Source of the DNA: Tetrahymena thermophila SB210 | Lineage: Eukaryota; Ciliophora; Oligohymenophorea; Hymenostomatida; Tetrahymenidae | Assembly (NCBI RefSeq): GCF_000189635.1 | Contig: NW_002475978.1 | Span: forward strand, 1 to 64,000 | Length of the DNA stretch: 64,000 nt | Reading direction: 5' to 3' | Shown: piece after piece, positions 37,787 to 51,200 of the stretch | Layout of the letters: every line of letters begins with the position of its first letter | How positions within the stretch are numbered: position 1 is the first letter of the stretch | Position numbers and translations under genes: made by a program | Notes under the pieces: model-generated | What the model was told of the DNA's origin: nothing | The model's database searches: none | Seen by the model: only the letters and a program-made list of their open reading frames with translations

Positions 37787-39808
37787 TCATTTTTTATTTT
37801 AATACTTATTATTTTTAGGTTTTGCATTATTAAATTTTTTGGTGTTATGTCTTTGTTGGAATATTAATTGCTCGTACTCTTTGACACTTAATTCTGAAGC
37901 CATTTTCTATATTTCCTTTATATCATTTTCAAGTTTTTTCTTTAAATTATCAATATCCCTAATTCATAAAATTAAAAAAATTTATTATGTATTTATTTAT
38001 TAATTATATAGATAATAGATTTACACTTGATCTTTATTGTTTTAAAGGCTGAGTTCAATGAAAATGAAATTTTGGTTTTAAATACTAGCTCTAACTCTTG
38101 AAGAATATTACTAACTTTCAAAATAATCTTAGATTTATTTTTAGAATTTCTCCATTTTTTCTTATTATTACTCTTTAATTGGATCAACAGGATCATTATG
38201 GGCAAATATATGTAAAATGTCATCAGAAATATTTCCATTCAAGATCTTATTTATATTTATTTTTATTTTCAATAAATATAATTAATTTAAATTACTTACT
38301 TGTGTTTATAAAATGTCCTCTTCCTATCCGAAACTTAAGAAGTAGCGATTGTTCATCACATTAATGTTGTTAAGAAATGTGTTTTCAAAATCTTTTTCTG
38401 TCTTTTTAAAGTTTTCGACATAAAACTATCTAAGTTGAAGGAAAATCCATCCAGTTAAATAAGAGTCAAAACCGGCTTCATGGAATTTTTACTGATTATT
38501 TGGGTCATCCCAGTTGTAATCTTAATAGGCTCCTTGACCTAACTATATCTCAGCTAACCTGTATTTTGAGAGATTGGTGTAGATAAATTCTTTTAAACTT
38601 TCAAGGGAAGTGCTTTTATTGTCATCTGTCATAAATTCTTTGAAAAATGAGACTGAAATTGCCTTTGAATCATAAAGCTTTTAAAAAGAAGAGAATATTC
38701 TTTCTTTGTAATTATTTGATTAAGTTGAAGATTCTTTGGATTCTTCGTCATTTGCTTCTTGGCTATGTTTTTATTCTTCTTCCTCCTCAACAGATAATTT
38801 TTTTGAGTAGTATTAAGGAAGAGCACCTATAAATGAATTATGCAAAAAGAGAAGATCCATGTAGCAGTTATGTCCAACAATAGGAACATTTCTTTTACCA
38901 ACTAATTCAAAGAATTTAGTAAATCCTAAAGATTAATGAATGCTATTTATTGCTTTATTTCTTTCTGCTTGACTTAAATCATTCTTTTGTTCGACTTCTT
39001 TTAATAAGTTCGCATACTGCTCTCTATCTATGTGAGTAACACCTTGTAGTAAATATTAAAGAGTCTATTAAGATTGTCATTTTTTTAAATAAATAAGAAA
39101 ATAAATTCTAAAATTTTATCCATTTTTTTAAAAAGTTTGAAATATTTTATTACTGTTCTTAATCCACTAATCGAAATCGCATCCATGCTCTGCATTGAAC
39201 TTAATTGCTCCACTTTCTAAAACTACTTCAGGCTTATAAGATGTGTTTTCTATTTTTCTTCTGATAACGTAGGCATTAAAAGGATAAGCAGTGTATTTAC
39301 TATCCTCTTTATGAAAAACAGTAAGGCCTGCTTATATTAATGCATATTTTCTAGCTACTTGTGCACACTGTTAATAATTTGAAAATAAAATGATAAAGGT
39401 ACTATTTTAAAGTATCAATTTACCTTTTCATATCTTTCAAATGGCATATCATTATAAGATTCTTTTTCTGTAGTTCTGATGCCTGTCATTTCAAAATCAT
39501 AACTAATAAATTCAGTCTACAGTTTATAAATAAATATTAACAAATGGATAGCACAAATTAATAATTTTGGAATGTTTTCATTTTTTTAAAACAAGCTCGA
39601 TTTTCATATTTTAGAATCTTAACTCCTAAAATAAATTTCCTAAAACATATAAATATTGTAAAGTTAAAATAAGCAAATGTTTTGAATTCCATTCTATTTT
39701 ACATACATGCTTTTTTAAGAAAATAAAAGTTGTATTTACCTTTGGCGAATTCACCAAATCTGAAAAAATTTAAAAGCTTTGCTCGAAGTTTTGCTTAGTT
39801 ACCTACAT
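37787..39808 (-). CDS. PARN-like poly(A)-specific 3' exoribonuclease, 503 aa
   Basis: Exons (minus) 39808-39740, 39516-39424, 39367-39154, 39042-38300, 38245-38025 and 37958-37787 sum to 504 codons. The family removes poly(A) tails from mRNA and other RNAs with two metal ions. The N-terminus MQVTKQNFEQSF matches the PARN start, and the DEDDh residues are in place: ISYDFEMTGI (Asp30, Glu32), GHNCYMDLLF (Asp188) and HEAGFDSYLTGW (His313, Asp318). The CAF1-type middle (RYEKCAQVARKYALIQAGL, YPFNAYVIRRK) is well conserved. Only about 60 residues separate the first block from GHN, too few for the R3H domain of animal PARN; an acidic insert (EEEEEQKHSQE) follows instead. The C-terminal tail is Lys/Gln-rich. 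Intron 3 was set by frame (acceptor ending TACTACAAG). Confidence 0.88.
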
Positions 39809-41463
39809 ATTTTTAGAGGAATTATATTGTGAAATAGTTTACTTTTTAATAAAAAGTATATCAGATATTTTATTAAGAAATAATATATTAAATATATATT
39901 TGCTTTAATCTATCAAAAAGAAATCATTTATTTATACATTTATTATTTATTATTAGTTACTTAATGTTTTGTTAAAATAGGCCAAGATTTTCTGATTCTA
40001 AAATAGTTTTTATCAATAATTCTGATTAGTTTTCTTTAAAAAGCATATCTTAATCCCTTATTTTTATAATTTAAAAATTGCTTTTTTAGCTCAAGTCAAT
40101 AAAAAATAAAATACTTTTCTTATAAATCATATCATTTTTAAAATATATTTTTTAAAATTTTCATTTGTTTTATTGCCCCTCAATGCTTTTTTAAATTAAT
40201 TTGCAGGACATATTTCTAATAGCAATGCCTACAAAATCAGAGCTTTTAAAATATGATTACATCAAGCAAACTCAATATTATAACTATGCAATCTATAAAT
40301 TAACTCTTTAATTTCTACAAATGAATGTATATGTTAATCTCAAATACTATTTATTTTCCTTAATATAATATTTTAGAGAATTTATTCTGCTTAAAAATGA
40401 ATTTTATTATCTCTGTTTAAAAAAATGAAAGTTTGCTGAGTTCTTTAAAACTACAAAGTATTTTAAAAATAAATTTAAAATTATAAAATTAACAAAACTA
40501 AGAAATGAATAATACAAATTTAATTTAAATCCTTAAAATTTCATTAAAATTATTGATTAACTCATATTTTATATTCATATTAATTTTTAATATAATAAAT
40601 TTATTGTTTGATATTAAATTAATTTTTCATCATTTTTAAATTTTATAATTCTTATTAGCAATTGAATTAAAATACTAAATTCTTTATAAAATAAATTCTT
40701 AATATCTCTTTTATAAATTGTTTATATTAATTTAAAAATAATATCTCTTTAATGTTATTAGATTTGATAAAATCTAATAAAAATATGTTGTTTTGTTTAA
40801 ATTTTTAGCTAATAAAAATAAATTATTTGATTTTAGAAATTTCAGCTAGAATATTAAAAAATTATGATTATAATTAAATAAGAAAATGCAATGACTTTTA
40901 TATAGTGATTTGATGTCTACATGAATATTTTTATATGGGAAGATATATAAATAAATATAAAAGTTTGTGAAGATTCTTAACAAAAAAAATTAGGCTAAAT
41001 ATTAGAATGATTATGATTATTTAGTATTATTGGCTCAGGAAATAAATCGATAGATAAATTTTAGTATGTTTGTATGTATAATGCAATAAAAATTTGCAAA
41101 CATAAAAGCAAAATAATTTATAAAATACAATACATATAGCTTAAAAATAAAATTGAAAAGCAGAGAAACAAAATAAAAAATAAAAAGGAAAGATAGATCG
41201 ATAGATAGATATATAGATTTATAGGATTTTGTTTAAATATCTTTAAAAACAAATTAAATAACTAGAAATATTAAACTGTAAAATCTAATTAATTAAAGGT
41301 TGGCTCACTTTAGCTTTATATTTATATTATTTTTTGTATATCAAAATAATAGCATATAACAAACAAAAAACTAGCCAAAAAAAGTAAAAGCAAGAAATAG
41401 ATAGGAAAACTTCAAATAATTTTTACCATTTAAATAAGAAAAAAACAAGCTTTTTAAAAATAG
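39809..41463. other. 1.65 kb AT-rich intergenic region
   Basis: Lies between divergent genes, so it should carry both promoters. Short gata repeats near 41190-41215. No gene supported. Confidence 0.5.
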
Positions 41464-42486
41464 ATGAGTAGCTTTTTAAATGCACAAACTCCAATAGCAG
41501 TTAAAAATAGATTTTCTAAAAATCTACTATCTGCTACTTCATACTAAACAAACTTGCAGTCAACAGCAGCTTCATAAAAATGGAATAATTAAAGTTTCAC
41601 TTCTACTCCTTAAGTCGGTAGAAATTTGAATGACAGTAGTATCTTTGATTCGCATGTTTAGAAGGATTTATTTAGCAATGGTATTAATGCCAGTTAACTG
41701 AAAAAAACTCTTGTGAATAGCAGTAATAATAATCCTCAGCGCTATTTCGCTGATAATCGTTTCCATGATAATGTTTAGATTCAAAATAGTTTTGGATTTG
41801 ATAATTAGTAAATTAATAATAGAGGAAATCAATTAACAAGCCATTCTCTTTATCCAAACGCTTATCAAAATTAAGGAGCAGATGATTAATATAGAACTAT
41901 AAATACTATCTTAAAAGTTAATAATAATTATCAATATGGCACAACAGCAGCTAATAATTAACAATATCCAAGATAGTAGGAAAACTTCAATTTGCAAGGG
42001 CAAAGCATATCTTAGTAAATGAATGCTTAATATTTAGCTTCAAAATCTCTTTAGAATCCTGCAAATAACATATTAAATTTAGGAATAAGCAGCTCAGCAT
42101 AAATCAATTAATAAAACTAAACAAATGAAAATAAAGTCTTAAAGCACATAAAAAACTAAGAGTTGCACTAAAATCAAAGATTAATTTCTACTATGAGAGA
42201 ATAAGGATTTTTACAAAGCTAATAAAATGATGTTTTGCTAAATGAAGGGTAGACATTTATTCTTTCTTAAAAAAATGTAATAAATATTTTAATAGCCTTG
42301 ATTACATTGGTAATAGTTTATGTAATTTACAGAATAAATTGCTTAGTTTTAAATACCTAGTTTTCTGCATTATCCTAATTGAAATATATTGGAGCTCTTT
42401 TGCTGTCAGTTGCATCCAAAAGCTTCATGTTTAAACGTATAAATTAGATTTTATTGAATTCACATGAACAAAAAATTAATAAATGA
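41464..42486 (+). CDS. Asn/Gln-rich protein with two C-terminal membrane helices, 340 aa; may be truncated by an A-run frameshift
   Basis: Single frame of 341 codons from ATG to TGA. Residues 1-265 are hydrophilic and rich in Asn, Gln and Ser. Two hydrophobic helices follow (NILIALITLVIVYVIY and YIGALLLSVASKSFMF), then a short tail ending NSHEQKINK. Directly after a run of six A at 42470-42475 the next frame continues smoothly as KLINEMIGNFVHLTLQIF, more membrane-like sequence. This suggests the true gene has five A here and continues into the membrane protein annotated at 42661-44204. As written the protein ends at 42486. Function unknown. Confidence 0.6.
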
Positions 42487-42580
42487 AATGATTGGCAATT
42501 TTGTTCATCTAACTTTGCAAATCTTTTTATTCGGGAATTTTTTGTATTTTTATTGCTTTTTTTTAATTTGAGGAACAAAT

Positions 42581-42654
42581 AAAAATTTATATAAATAAAT
42601 TTTATATAAAAATAAATAAAAATTTATATAAATAAATTTTATATAAAAATAAAT
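42581..42654. repeat. 37-bp tandem repeat, two copies
   Basis: The unit begins aaaaatttatataaataaat and repeats exactly from 42581 and from 42618. It sits between the two parts of the likely split membrane-protein gene, probably inside an intron. Confidence 0.8.
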
Positions 42655-42660
42655 AAATAG

Positions 42661-44204
42661 ATAAAGCTCAAATAAATTCTAATTTCATAATATTTACTAT
42701 AATTGGATTTTGCATAGACACACTTGCAATCCAATATTGTATAAATGAAGTAATTAATGTCTACTTTTACTAAAAGTTGCACATGGAAATCAAGTAATTT
42801 ATTATCTTTGAAAAATATTTAAAGCTAGTTAAATTTTAATGCCAAACTTATTCAAATGATTGATTATCTATCTTTAATAAAATAGGTATAACTTCAAAGA
42901 GTATTACTTAATGGCTCTAAGCACAATCTGCTCTCTTTTCTTTTACATTAATGGAAATTATATTGAAAGAAACTAAATTCAAAATGTGAATAAGCAAATT
43001 AGAACTATTGTGTGCTAAGTATTCTCTGACACATTTAATAACATAATGGATTTGATTTAAATATGCTTGCTTCCTATTTTTATTGCTTATTTGGGAATAT
43101 TTTTAAATGGAGAAAAAGTAGCTAGTCTCTTCTCTTCTAAGTATGAAAATCAAATGGGAGTAACAAAAAGTTTAGTCTTAATCTATATCCTCACCTTATC
43201 CTAAACTTTCCTCTTCAAGATATGCTCCGAGTTAATTATTAATTTGAACTCCCAATATATTTGGAATTTCCTCTCAGAAATTCACGAGACTCATTAAATC
43301 TAGCATTTCTATTTTATCTTCGCTGATCAAAAGTTAAATGATGATTATTTAGAAGTATGTTTCTTCAAACTTATTTATTTTTAAAAATATTTTATCTAAT
43401 AAAAATTTAGCTTAAGGCTTTAAAGTTCTGGCAATCTAACTATAACAACAAATAAAGAGTCAATATTTTAAGAAATATCAGCATTGAAGGATAAAAAATA
43501 TAAGTAATATTATTTTGTAATTAAATAAAATAAACTAAATAATATTAATCAAAATTATTAGATTTGGAATGTTTTTCTGAGATACAGCTAGTCACTTAAA
43601 GAGCGTTTTAGCAACTTTAAAATAAATAATTTTGGAATTTTTGAAAATAGATTACAAGTAGTACAAAACACACCCAAATAATTCATATACAAATTTGGAT
43701 ATTTATTGAGAAACTTTTAGGTTTTATATGCCTATTTATCAGCTTATTCAGAATTATTGTTTTTACTTGATATGGTTACCTATTCAATTTAGAACTTAAC
43801 TAACACTGTACTTGTCTACAACAATATTTCTGAATATTAAGAGATGTTTTAACAATCTTACTCACTTGAAATTATTTCTGATTTTATGGTAAAATTTTCA
43901 AAATAAAATGTTAAAAATAAATTAAATTTATTTTAAAACTCAAAATAGTCTGCTGTTTTCTAAGACTTAATTGAACTCTAAGGAGTTATAGAAAAAGACA
44001 AAAAATTAGCCCTTGCTTAGAAATGTAATTTATTTATTTATTATTTGTGAACTTAATTATTAATTTTCTTTTTTAATTTTTCTTAAAGAGCTTCTAAGTA
44101 GTATATCTACATTAAATGAAATCTCAAAAGATAAAAAGCTATTTGGCGTAACAATTAATCGTATACTTAAAAATTCTGAGTCATTTTATTAATCAGACAA
44201 CTGA
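42661..44204 (+). CDS. Multi-pass membrane protein, C-terminal part (5' end unresolved)
   Basis: Exons 42661-42793, 42886-43354, 43411-43503, 43562-43888, 43949-44024 and 44089-44204 keep one frame to a TGA. There is no convincing ATG at the 5' end. The first exon opens after an AG and already encodes a membrane helix (NSNFIIFTIIGFCIDTLAI). So this is probably the continuation of 41464-42486, joined through the stretch with the frame break near 42470. Further helices include LMALSTICSLFFYI, LIQICLLPIFIAYLGIFL and SLVLIYILTLSQTFLF. The C-terminal 220 residues are soluble and helical (SISTLNEISKDKKLF). No transporter signature recognised. The exons are well supported by phase; the link upstream is not. 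Confidence 0.6.
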
Positions 44205-44954
44205 AACTGATTGGCTAATTGTTGGTTGTTGGTTGTTTAGAAAACTCTAAATTATTTTATGTTTCAAGAAGAACTAATCTATTTTAACATTATTAATCTT
44301 ATTGTTTGTATTATCTATCTATTTTATTTATAAATTGTCTTATACTTTTTTATTAAAATATTCTTAATCATACTTAAAAAAATAAATAAGTTTATATATA
44401 AATCATTTAAAAACACTTCTAATTCTATTTTCTTATTCCAGAAAAATTTATTATTAAATGAGTCTACCTACAAAATATAATTAATTGTTTATTATTTTCT
44501 AGACGGATAGACGCTTCAGTTTTTATCAAAATAATATTCAGCTATTTTATAACAAATAAGTTATAGATAAACATAATAAAAGCATAAGAATAAATTATAA
44601 GAATTGGTTTTGACTTCAAATTTGTAAATTTTCTTATAACTACTAATGATGGTTGTTTTTTTTATAAAAAAGCTATTTTATAAATTGAATTAAAATATTT
44701 AATTGATTAATATTTTACATTTATTCATTTTTAATTTTTATTTAGTTTTAAATCAGTGGTAGAAAACAATTTTTTAATATGATGTAAAATCTGATCATTC
44801 ACTCCAACATTTACTTTATTTATTTATTAAATTTTGCAGAATCTTTTAAAAGTTTGTAGAATCTTTGAATAATAATAATATTAAATTTCGATCAAAACCA
44901 TAAAGTAGAAAAACCAATCAAAAAAAAAGTAAATTGAATAATCTCATATAAAAA
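44205..44954. other. Intergenic region
   Basis: AT-rich spacer between same-strand genes; nothing recognised. Confidence 0.5.
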
Positions 44955-47501
44955 ATGGCAGAAACTAACTAGGATTAATAAATGGAAACAAAGATTGAGG
45001 AATAAAAATAAAACTAAGATAAAAAGAAGACTAAATATTAGAAAAAAAATAAGAAAAATACACATCAAGAAGAATAGAAATAAAATAATTCTGAATAATA
45101 GGACGAATAAGAAGATAATAATTAAGGATTTAAAATATATCCCCATAAAGTAGATCACAAATTTATCAGTCAAGTAGATTTTGCATAATTTGACAAACTA
45201 TGTAAATTTTTTGCTGCTTTTATCATTTTTTAGATTATCATATATTGAATGCATTACTAATTAATTATTTAATGAGTAGTTAACAGCGATATAGAGAAAG
45301 ATCAACAAGAGGCAGTTCTTTATTTAAAAGCATTTGTAAAAGAAAAAAAGCCTACTCTTATTGTAAAAATATTTTAGCTTGTTAAGATTTTAAATTTAAT
45401 ATTTTTCTATCAATAAAATAAAAAATAAATAGAACTTTTTTGATATTTTCGATCACTATTTTAAGAAAGAAGAGAATAAAGGTTTGCTCGAAAAATCTGT
45501 CTTGAAAATGTTTACTATCTTAAAATGCCTTTCTTCTTTGCAAGCAAATTCCATAATATACAAGAGCTTTTTTTGTGTTATTCAACATAATTCTGTTAAA
45601 ATACCTGATTAAGATAAATAATACATGGAAGAAATAACTTAAGCCTGGAAATACGTTCATACAGACTCTTTAAGTACCTTCCTCACGATCTTTGATATAA
45701 CAAACTAAATTAAGAAAAAAGAGTAGCTTTTCTTTTAAATTAATATATTTTATTTAATTAATAAACTTACAAAATAGTGTTAGCTAAGAAGTTAAAGATT
45801 TGATTGTGTTATAAAAGTACTAAGAAGCAGTTAAAATAATATCCGTCTTTTCAAACTATACCAGCGAATTAGCTCCTCAATTAATTCACTCATTAACTAA
45901 TAACAAAGATGCAAGCAAGGCTGCTGATATGATAAAATAATTTAAATTGAATCCTAATAATTTCCCAGAAGTAGAAATTAGACTTAAAAAAATGAGCATG
46001 AGATATAATTTGAGAACTTACAGCTGGGAGTTTGTTGCCGAACTTTTTAGAGAATAAAAAGATATTTTGGCTTATGCTGTAGAAGATCTTTTGTACAATA
46101 AATAATATAACGAAGCCTACTCAATTTTAAAATCTGATGAATAAATTATAAAATATGTCCATAAAAAGGAATCATTAGAAGCATTAAATGACCCTTCAAT
46201 TAAATTTGAAGTTTTACCAAATAAACTCTACACAATGGATTACTTTAGTAATTTATTTTCTTAACATGATCTAACATTTCAGCAATTTTTTATAGATTTT
46301 TTATTATAATTTCTATTTATTTATTTTTGATTGATATAAAATTTAATCATCAATTAATAAATAGTATAAAATAATTATTTATTTTGATAAAATTTATAAT
46401 TTATATTAAATTTTATTTTGAATTACTTTAAAAGGTCCTTAGTCTGAAAACATAGGTTTGGAACCCGAAGGAACTCATTTAAATTTATCTAAAGATTTTG
46501 GCATAACAAGGGATAAAGTATTTTTTATAAATAATGTAAAAAGCTAAGATTTTGAATTTGCAAAGAAAGAATTAGAAAGTGCTAAATAAATAGGTTTAGA
46601 TGGTGAATTTAGACCTGCTGTAACAAAATTAGATAACAATTCTTAATCACTTGCATTGTTGCAGCTTGCAACTTAAAACTACTGCTTCTTGTTTGATCCT
46701 ATGGCGTTAAAAAATGAAAAAGAATATGAATTACTTTAATAAAACATTTTCTAAAATCCTAATATTTTGAAAGTAAATAAATATTTTTTCTTTACGAATA
46801 AATTTTGATAATTTTTAAATATAATTTATTAATAAAATTTTAATTATTCCTTTATTATAAAAGCATATTAAATTAAATAAATTTAAATAAAAATTAGATT
46901 GGGCATACAATATCTGGGGATATCAGCATGGTAGCATCATAATTAAATGGATAACTAGTAAAATTTTATTTAAAAAATATATGGATATTAAATGATATTA
47001 ATAATAATAATAATAATAATAATAAAGAACTTTAAAGGTAGCTTAGACTTGGCAAAGCTCCACAAAGTTAAAAACCCTGAATAAAAATAGAGCTCTCTTT
47101 CTTTTATAGCAAAATTCTAGTTAGGTATATTTTATTTCAGTTTTTTAACTTGTTGAGATAACTGCTTTCAAAATTTTTATCAAATTATTAAAATTTTAAT
47201 AGATTTGTTATTGTTAAATTTTATTTTTAAACATAAAGGAAAAGCTTTATGTAAAGGCGAACAGACTTCTAATTGGTCATAAAGACCTTTGAGAGAAGCT
47301 TAAATCCACTATGGCGCCTTAGATGCATATATATCAATAGCCTTATACAACAAATACATTGAATTATATGGCGAAAAGGTAATTTTTTAATCAAAATAAC
47401 TCAACAAAAATTAATTATTAATTTTAATTAAAAAATAAAACTGTTCTAAAATATTTGTAATTTAAAAAAAGGATTTAAATTAATTTGTTGAAAGGATTTG
47501 A
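44955..47501 (+). CDS. 3'-5' exonuclease of the Mut-7/EXD3 (RNase D/WRN-type) family, 584 aa
   Basis: Nine exons: 44955-45201, 45280-45362, 45433-45722, 45778-46247, 46435-46772, 46898-46957, 47028-47124, 47239-47378 and 47472-47501; phases agree and give 585 codons. The DEDDy nuclease signatures are complete: motif I IGLDGEF (Asp419, Glu421), motif II IGHTISGDISMV (Asp484) and motif III HYGALDAYISIALY (Tyr553, Asp557). The hallmark GKALCKGEQTSNWSQRPLRE comes just before motif III. The 360-residue helical N-terminal region plus C-terminal nuclease is the layout of Mut-7/EXD3, which trims 3' ends of small or other RNAs in animals. The N-terminus is Lys/Glu/Gln-rich. The last intron is 93 nt and stopless, so the C-terminus could be read through. 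An ATA microsatellite (47001-47025) abuts one acceptor. Confidence 0.87.
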
Positions 47502-48262
47502 GATACACAAAATTTTTTAATGATAGAATCTATATTTAAAATAAAATGTATTAATATATATATATATATAATACTGATATTTTATTTTGTCGTCTTACTT
47601 TAGAAATTTTTCAAGCTGATTAGTCAGCTTTTATTGTGCGAATTTAAGCCAAAAATTTGAATAATTCTTTTATAAATGCTGTATATTTTTACGCTCATAT
47701 ATTTATATATTTGAATTTTAATAAAATCAAAATAATTCAAGCACTAAAAATAAATTCAGGTTTAAATTATCATAAAAAATCTATATTTTTAACAGAGAGA
47801 AAAAAAACCAAAAAGAATGATGTGTTTACGAAATAGAAACATAAATATTTGATTTTAAAAATAATCATTTTAATGCAAACTTTAAGAATTTAAATTAAGA
47901 TAATAAATAAATGCTATTTGTTTTAAGTTTTATATCAAGTTTTTTTTGAAAATCTTTATATTTATTATTCTTACTCACAAAAATAGGTATTATGGCTTTC
48001 AGCTTTTGCTTTTGCTTATGCTTAAAATTATCTATTTGCTTATAATGATTCTATAGCCTTTGATTGTTTTCTCAGTTAATAATAAATAAATTGAGATTGA
48101 ACGCTATCTGTTTATTAATTTAATTCTTATTTAGAAAAAACAAACCTGACTGATACTTGCCTTAATTGAAGATATATCCAGTTATCAAAATTAACGCACT
48201 ATAATAATTAATTTTTTTTGACAAAAACAATAATTAACACAAATACGAAATTGCTAATAAGT
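47502..48262. other. Intergenic region
   Basis: AT-rich, with a (TA) run at 47552-47571. No gene recognised. Confidence 0.5.
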
Positions 48263-51200
48263 ATGCAAGACCAAAATAGTATCGTTTTAATAGATGAAAT
48301 AGGGAATATAGACAATTAGTCAGATGAGCAATAATTATAACAAAATTCTGATGATATTCATGATGAAACATAGGAAATTATTGAGGAAATACAATCGCCA
48401 TTTGAAAATGATCCATGTATGAGATCAATTTAAATCATAAAAACTCAATCGTATCAAAATAATAATGATGATTTAGCCTTTGTGGTTAATGAGTTGGAGC
48501 GGTTCGATCACATTTTATAAATCAAAGGCGAAGAAGGATATGAAGATTTATTAAAACAATGCATTTAATACCTTCATTATGAATTTGTACCTAAAGGGAA
48601 ATTCTTATTTCATTACGGAGACATTGGAGAAAAATTCTATTTTATAGCTAAAGGAAAAGTAATCTTACCTTTATTAAACTAAATAACTAAAAAGATAAAT
48701 ATTTGCTTATAAATTAACTCAAAATTATTTGGAAATATTGACAAGAGTTTTATAAAAATATGATTCATTCAGAATTAACTTCAAAATTTTATAATTTAAA
48801 CAATTATTTATCATTTTTTTTATTGATTCTCAGTTATTCTTACTATCTTTGTGAAAGAACCATACTGGGAATTGTAAGTAGATAAAATTTTGTGCTGGTT
48901 CTAAATTTAATAGAAAATTAAGAAATAACAAGAACCACAAATTTAAAAGCAAAAATACAAATTTTAATTTTTTTTTTTTCCCTCAAAATACAATTTTGCT
49001 AAGATTTAATATTTTTAAATTTATAAAATTAGGTAAGCATTCATGTACCTCGTCCGAGCAAAGAGATTTTTAAGTAGGAATAAAATTATTAATTAAGAAA
49101 ATACTGGGGAGACTAATTAGATAATCAGGCTCTCACTGCAAATGAGAGAGAGACAGCCAATTTACATTACTAAAGAGCAAGACAAAAAATCATCAAGTAT
49201 TTAGAGAAGTATGAGCATGAAAAATTCTTTAAAAAAATGTAGAGTGGCCACCCTTCCAACTAAAAAATTTTCAATAAGTACTTTCATCCTTAATATAAAA
49301 GCTTTGGCTTTTATAAATAAGTAAATGAGCTTAAGGAAGGATAAAGCTTTGGTGAAGTGGCGACTATTTCTAGAAAGCTTAGAACTGCCTCAGTTTTTGC
49401 TGAGGAAGATTTACATCTGTTCTATATGAGAGGAAGCGACTATTTGGCTATTTTCTAGCATTAGCTTTATAAGCTTAACTTCATCCTAAAGAATTTAGAA
49501 AAATATTTTGAAAATTTATCCAAAAAGCAAATTCTAGATTTAAGTTATCTTTTCGAAGCTTTTGAACACACTCTTCATCTTAATTAAATTATATTCAAAG
49601 AGGGCTCAGAGCGTTAATATATATATTTAATAAAATCAGGTTCAGTAGCATTTAAAAGTTCTAAAGGAATAAGCTTAGGCATAATAGGCGAGGGAGAATT
49701 TTTTGGCTTTGAGAATAAAAAGGGAAATTAATCTTCAATTATTAAAGAAAAACACTACTTTAGTGCTGTTTGCATAGGGAACGGGACAACTGTCTATCGA
49801 TTAAAATTGTAACTTCTAGAAGAAGAAGAATTTTAACCCGCTTTAAAAGAGTTTGGTATTAAGGGATTTTAAAAAGCTGAATATTACTCAAAGCGTGCTA
49901 TACACTGTTAAAATATATTTGATTAGAACGAAGCCAATAATCCTTTTAATTAAGAGCTTCAAATGTATAGCGAATTCGCAGCTAAATCCTAGTTCTAGAA
50001 TGAAAACCAACTGTCTAAAGCAAAGAATCTCAGGAAATTAATGAACAAACTTTAAATACAAAGAAAATTTAACTAGTATTTAGAAGAAAATTTTTTATCC
50101 AAGAAAGCACAATCCTAACCAAATTTCGAATTGAGCAAAGTAAACTAAAACAGTACGAGCCCTAACTTAAATGAATTTGAAAGCAAGAGCACCTTTACAA
50201 ATTTAAATGACTAATTGATCCTTTAAAAGAATCAATCAGTAGCTGATTCTGGTCACATCAGTAATTAAAATAATAATAACGATAACCAAATTCAATCATT
50301 GTTCAGCATAGATCAAATAGGTGTGCTTAGTTATAATTCTAAAAAACCAAATTCTGCATCTCAATAAAAATCCTACAATTAACTAAATAATAACAATAAT
50401 AATAATCAAGATATTGGTGAAATTTAACACTTTTAATTTATCTCTAAGGAGGAATTTGAGTAAACTAAGAACAATATTATAAAAGAATAGGAGAAGCTTA
50501 GAGCTAGAAAGCCATAACATTTTGTGCCGCAAGAACTAGCAGATAATCCTCTTGCTAAAAAAATATCTTTAAAATACGTAAGCTCTTCTTCATTGGTTAC
50601 ACCCTAATCCAATGCAGGAACTAATAAAACACCTCCCTAGCTATCAAGTTTTTTTAATCAACAGCAATAACCTTCATCACCTTTAAAGAGCCCTTCATCA
50701 GTATCTTCTCCTTATAAAAATCCTCCATCTCCCTATAAAAATATCTCTTCGCCTTCTAAAAATCCTTCTTCTCCATAGAAGAGCTTATCACCATAAAAAA
50801 GTTAATAGAACTAGATATTCTCATTTTTTCCTTCACAAATAACAGTTTAAAATACTAGCCCTACTGCGACTACTACTGCTAATTTAGGTAATGCTGCTGC
50901 TACTAATTTAGGTTTAACCTAATCTTAGTAAAATAACTCTATGACTAACAGTAGTAATTTTGCTCTATAAAATAATTCTGTCAACTCCCAATTGTAGAAA
51001 AAGGTTTTTAAATTACCCCTAAACAAACGAATGTCTGTAGATAGTTTAGCACATAATGCTTTATTAGCTGAGTAAGAGTAAAGAAAAAATTATCAACAGC
51101 ATAAATTGCATAGCGTCTACAATCGTAGAGAATAAAGAGGATCTATGATTATTTAATCAATCTAAATAACACCTAAACCTAGTGAGTAAAGAAATCCCTC

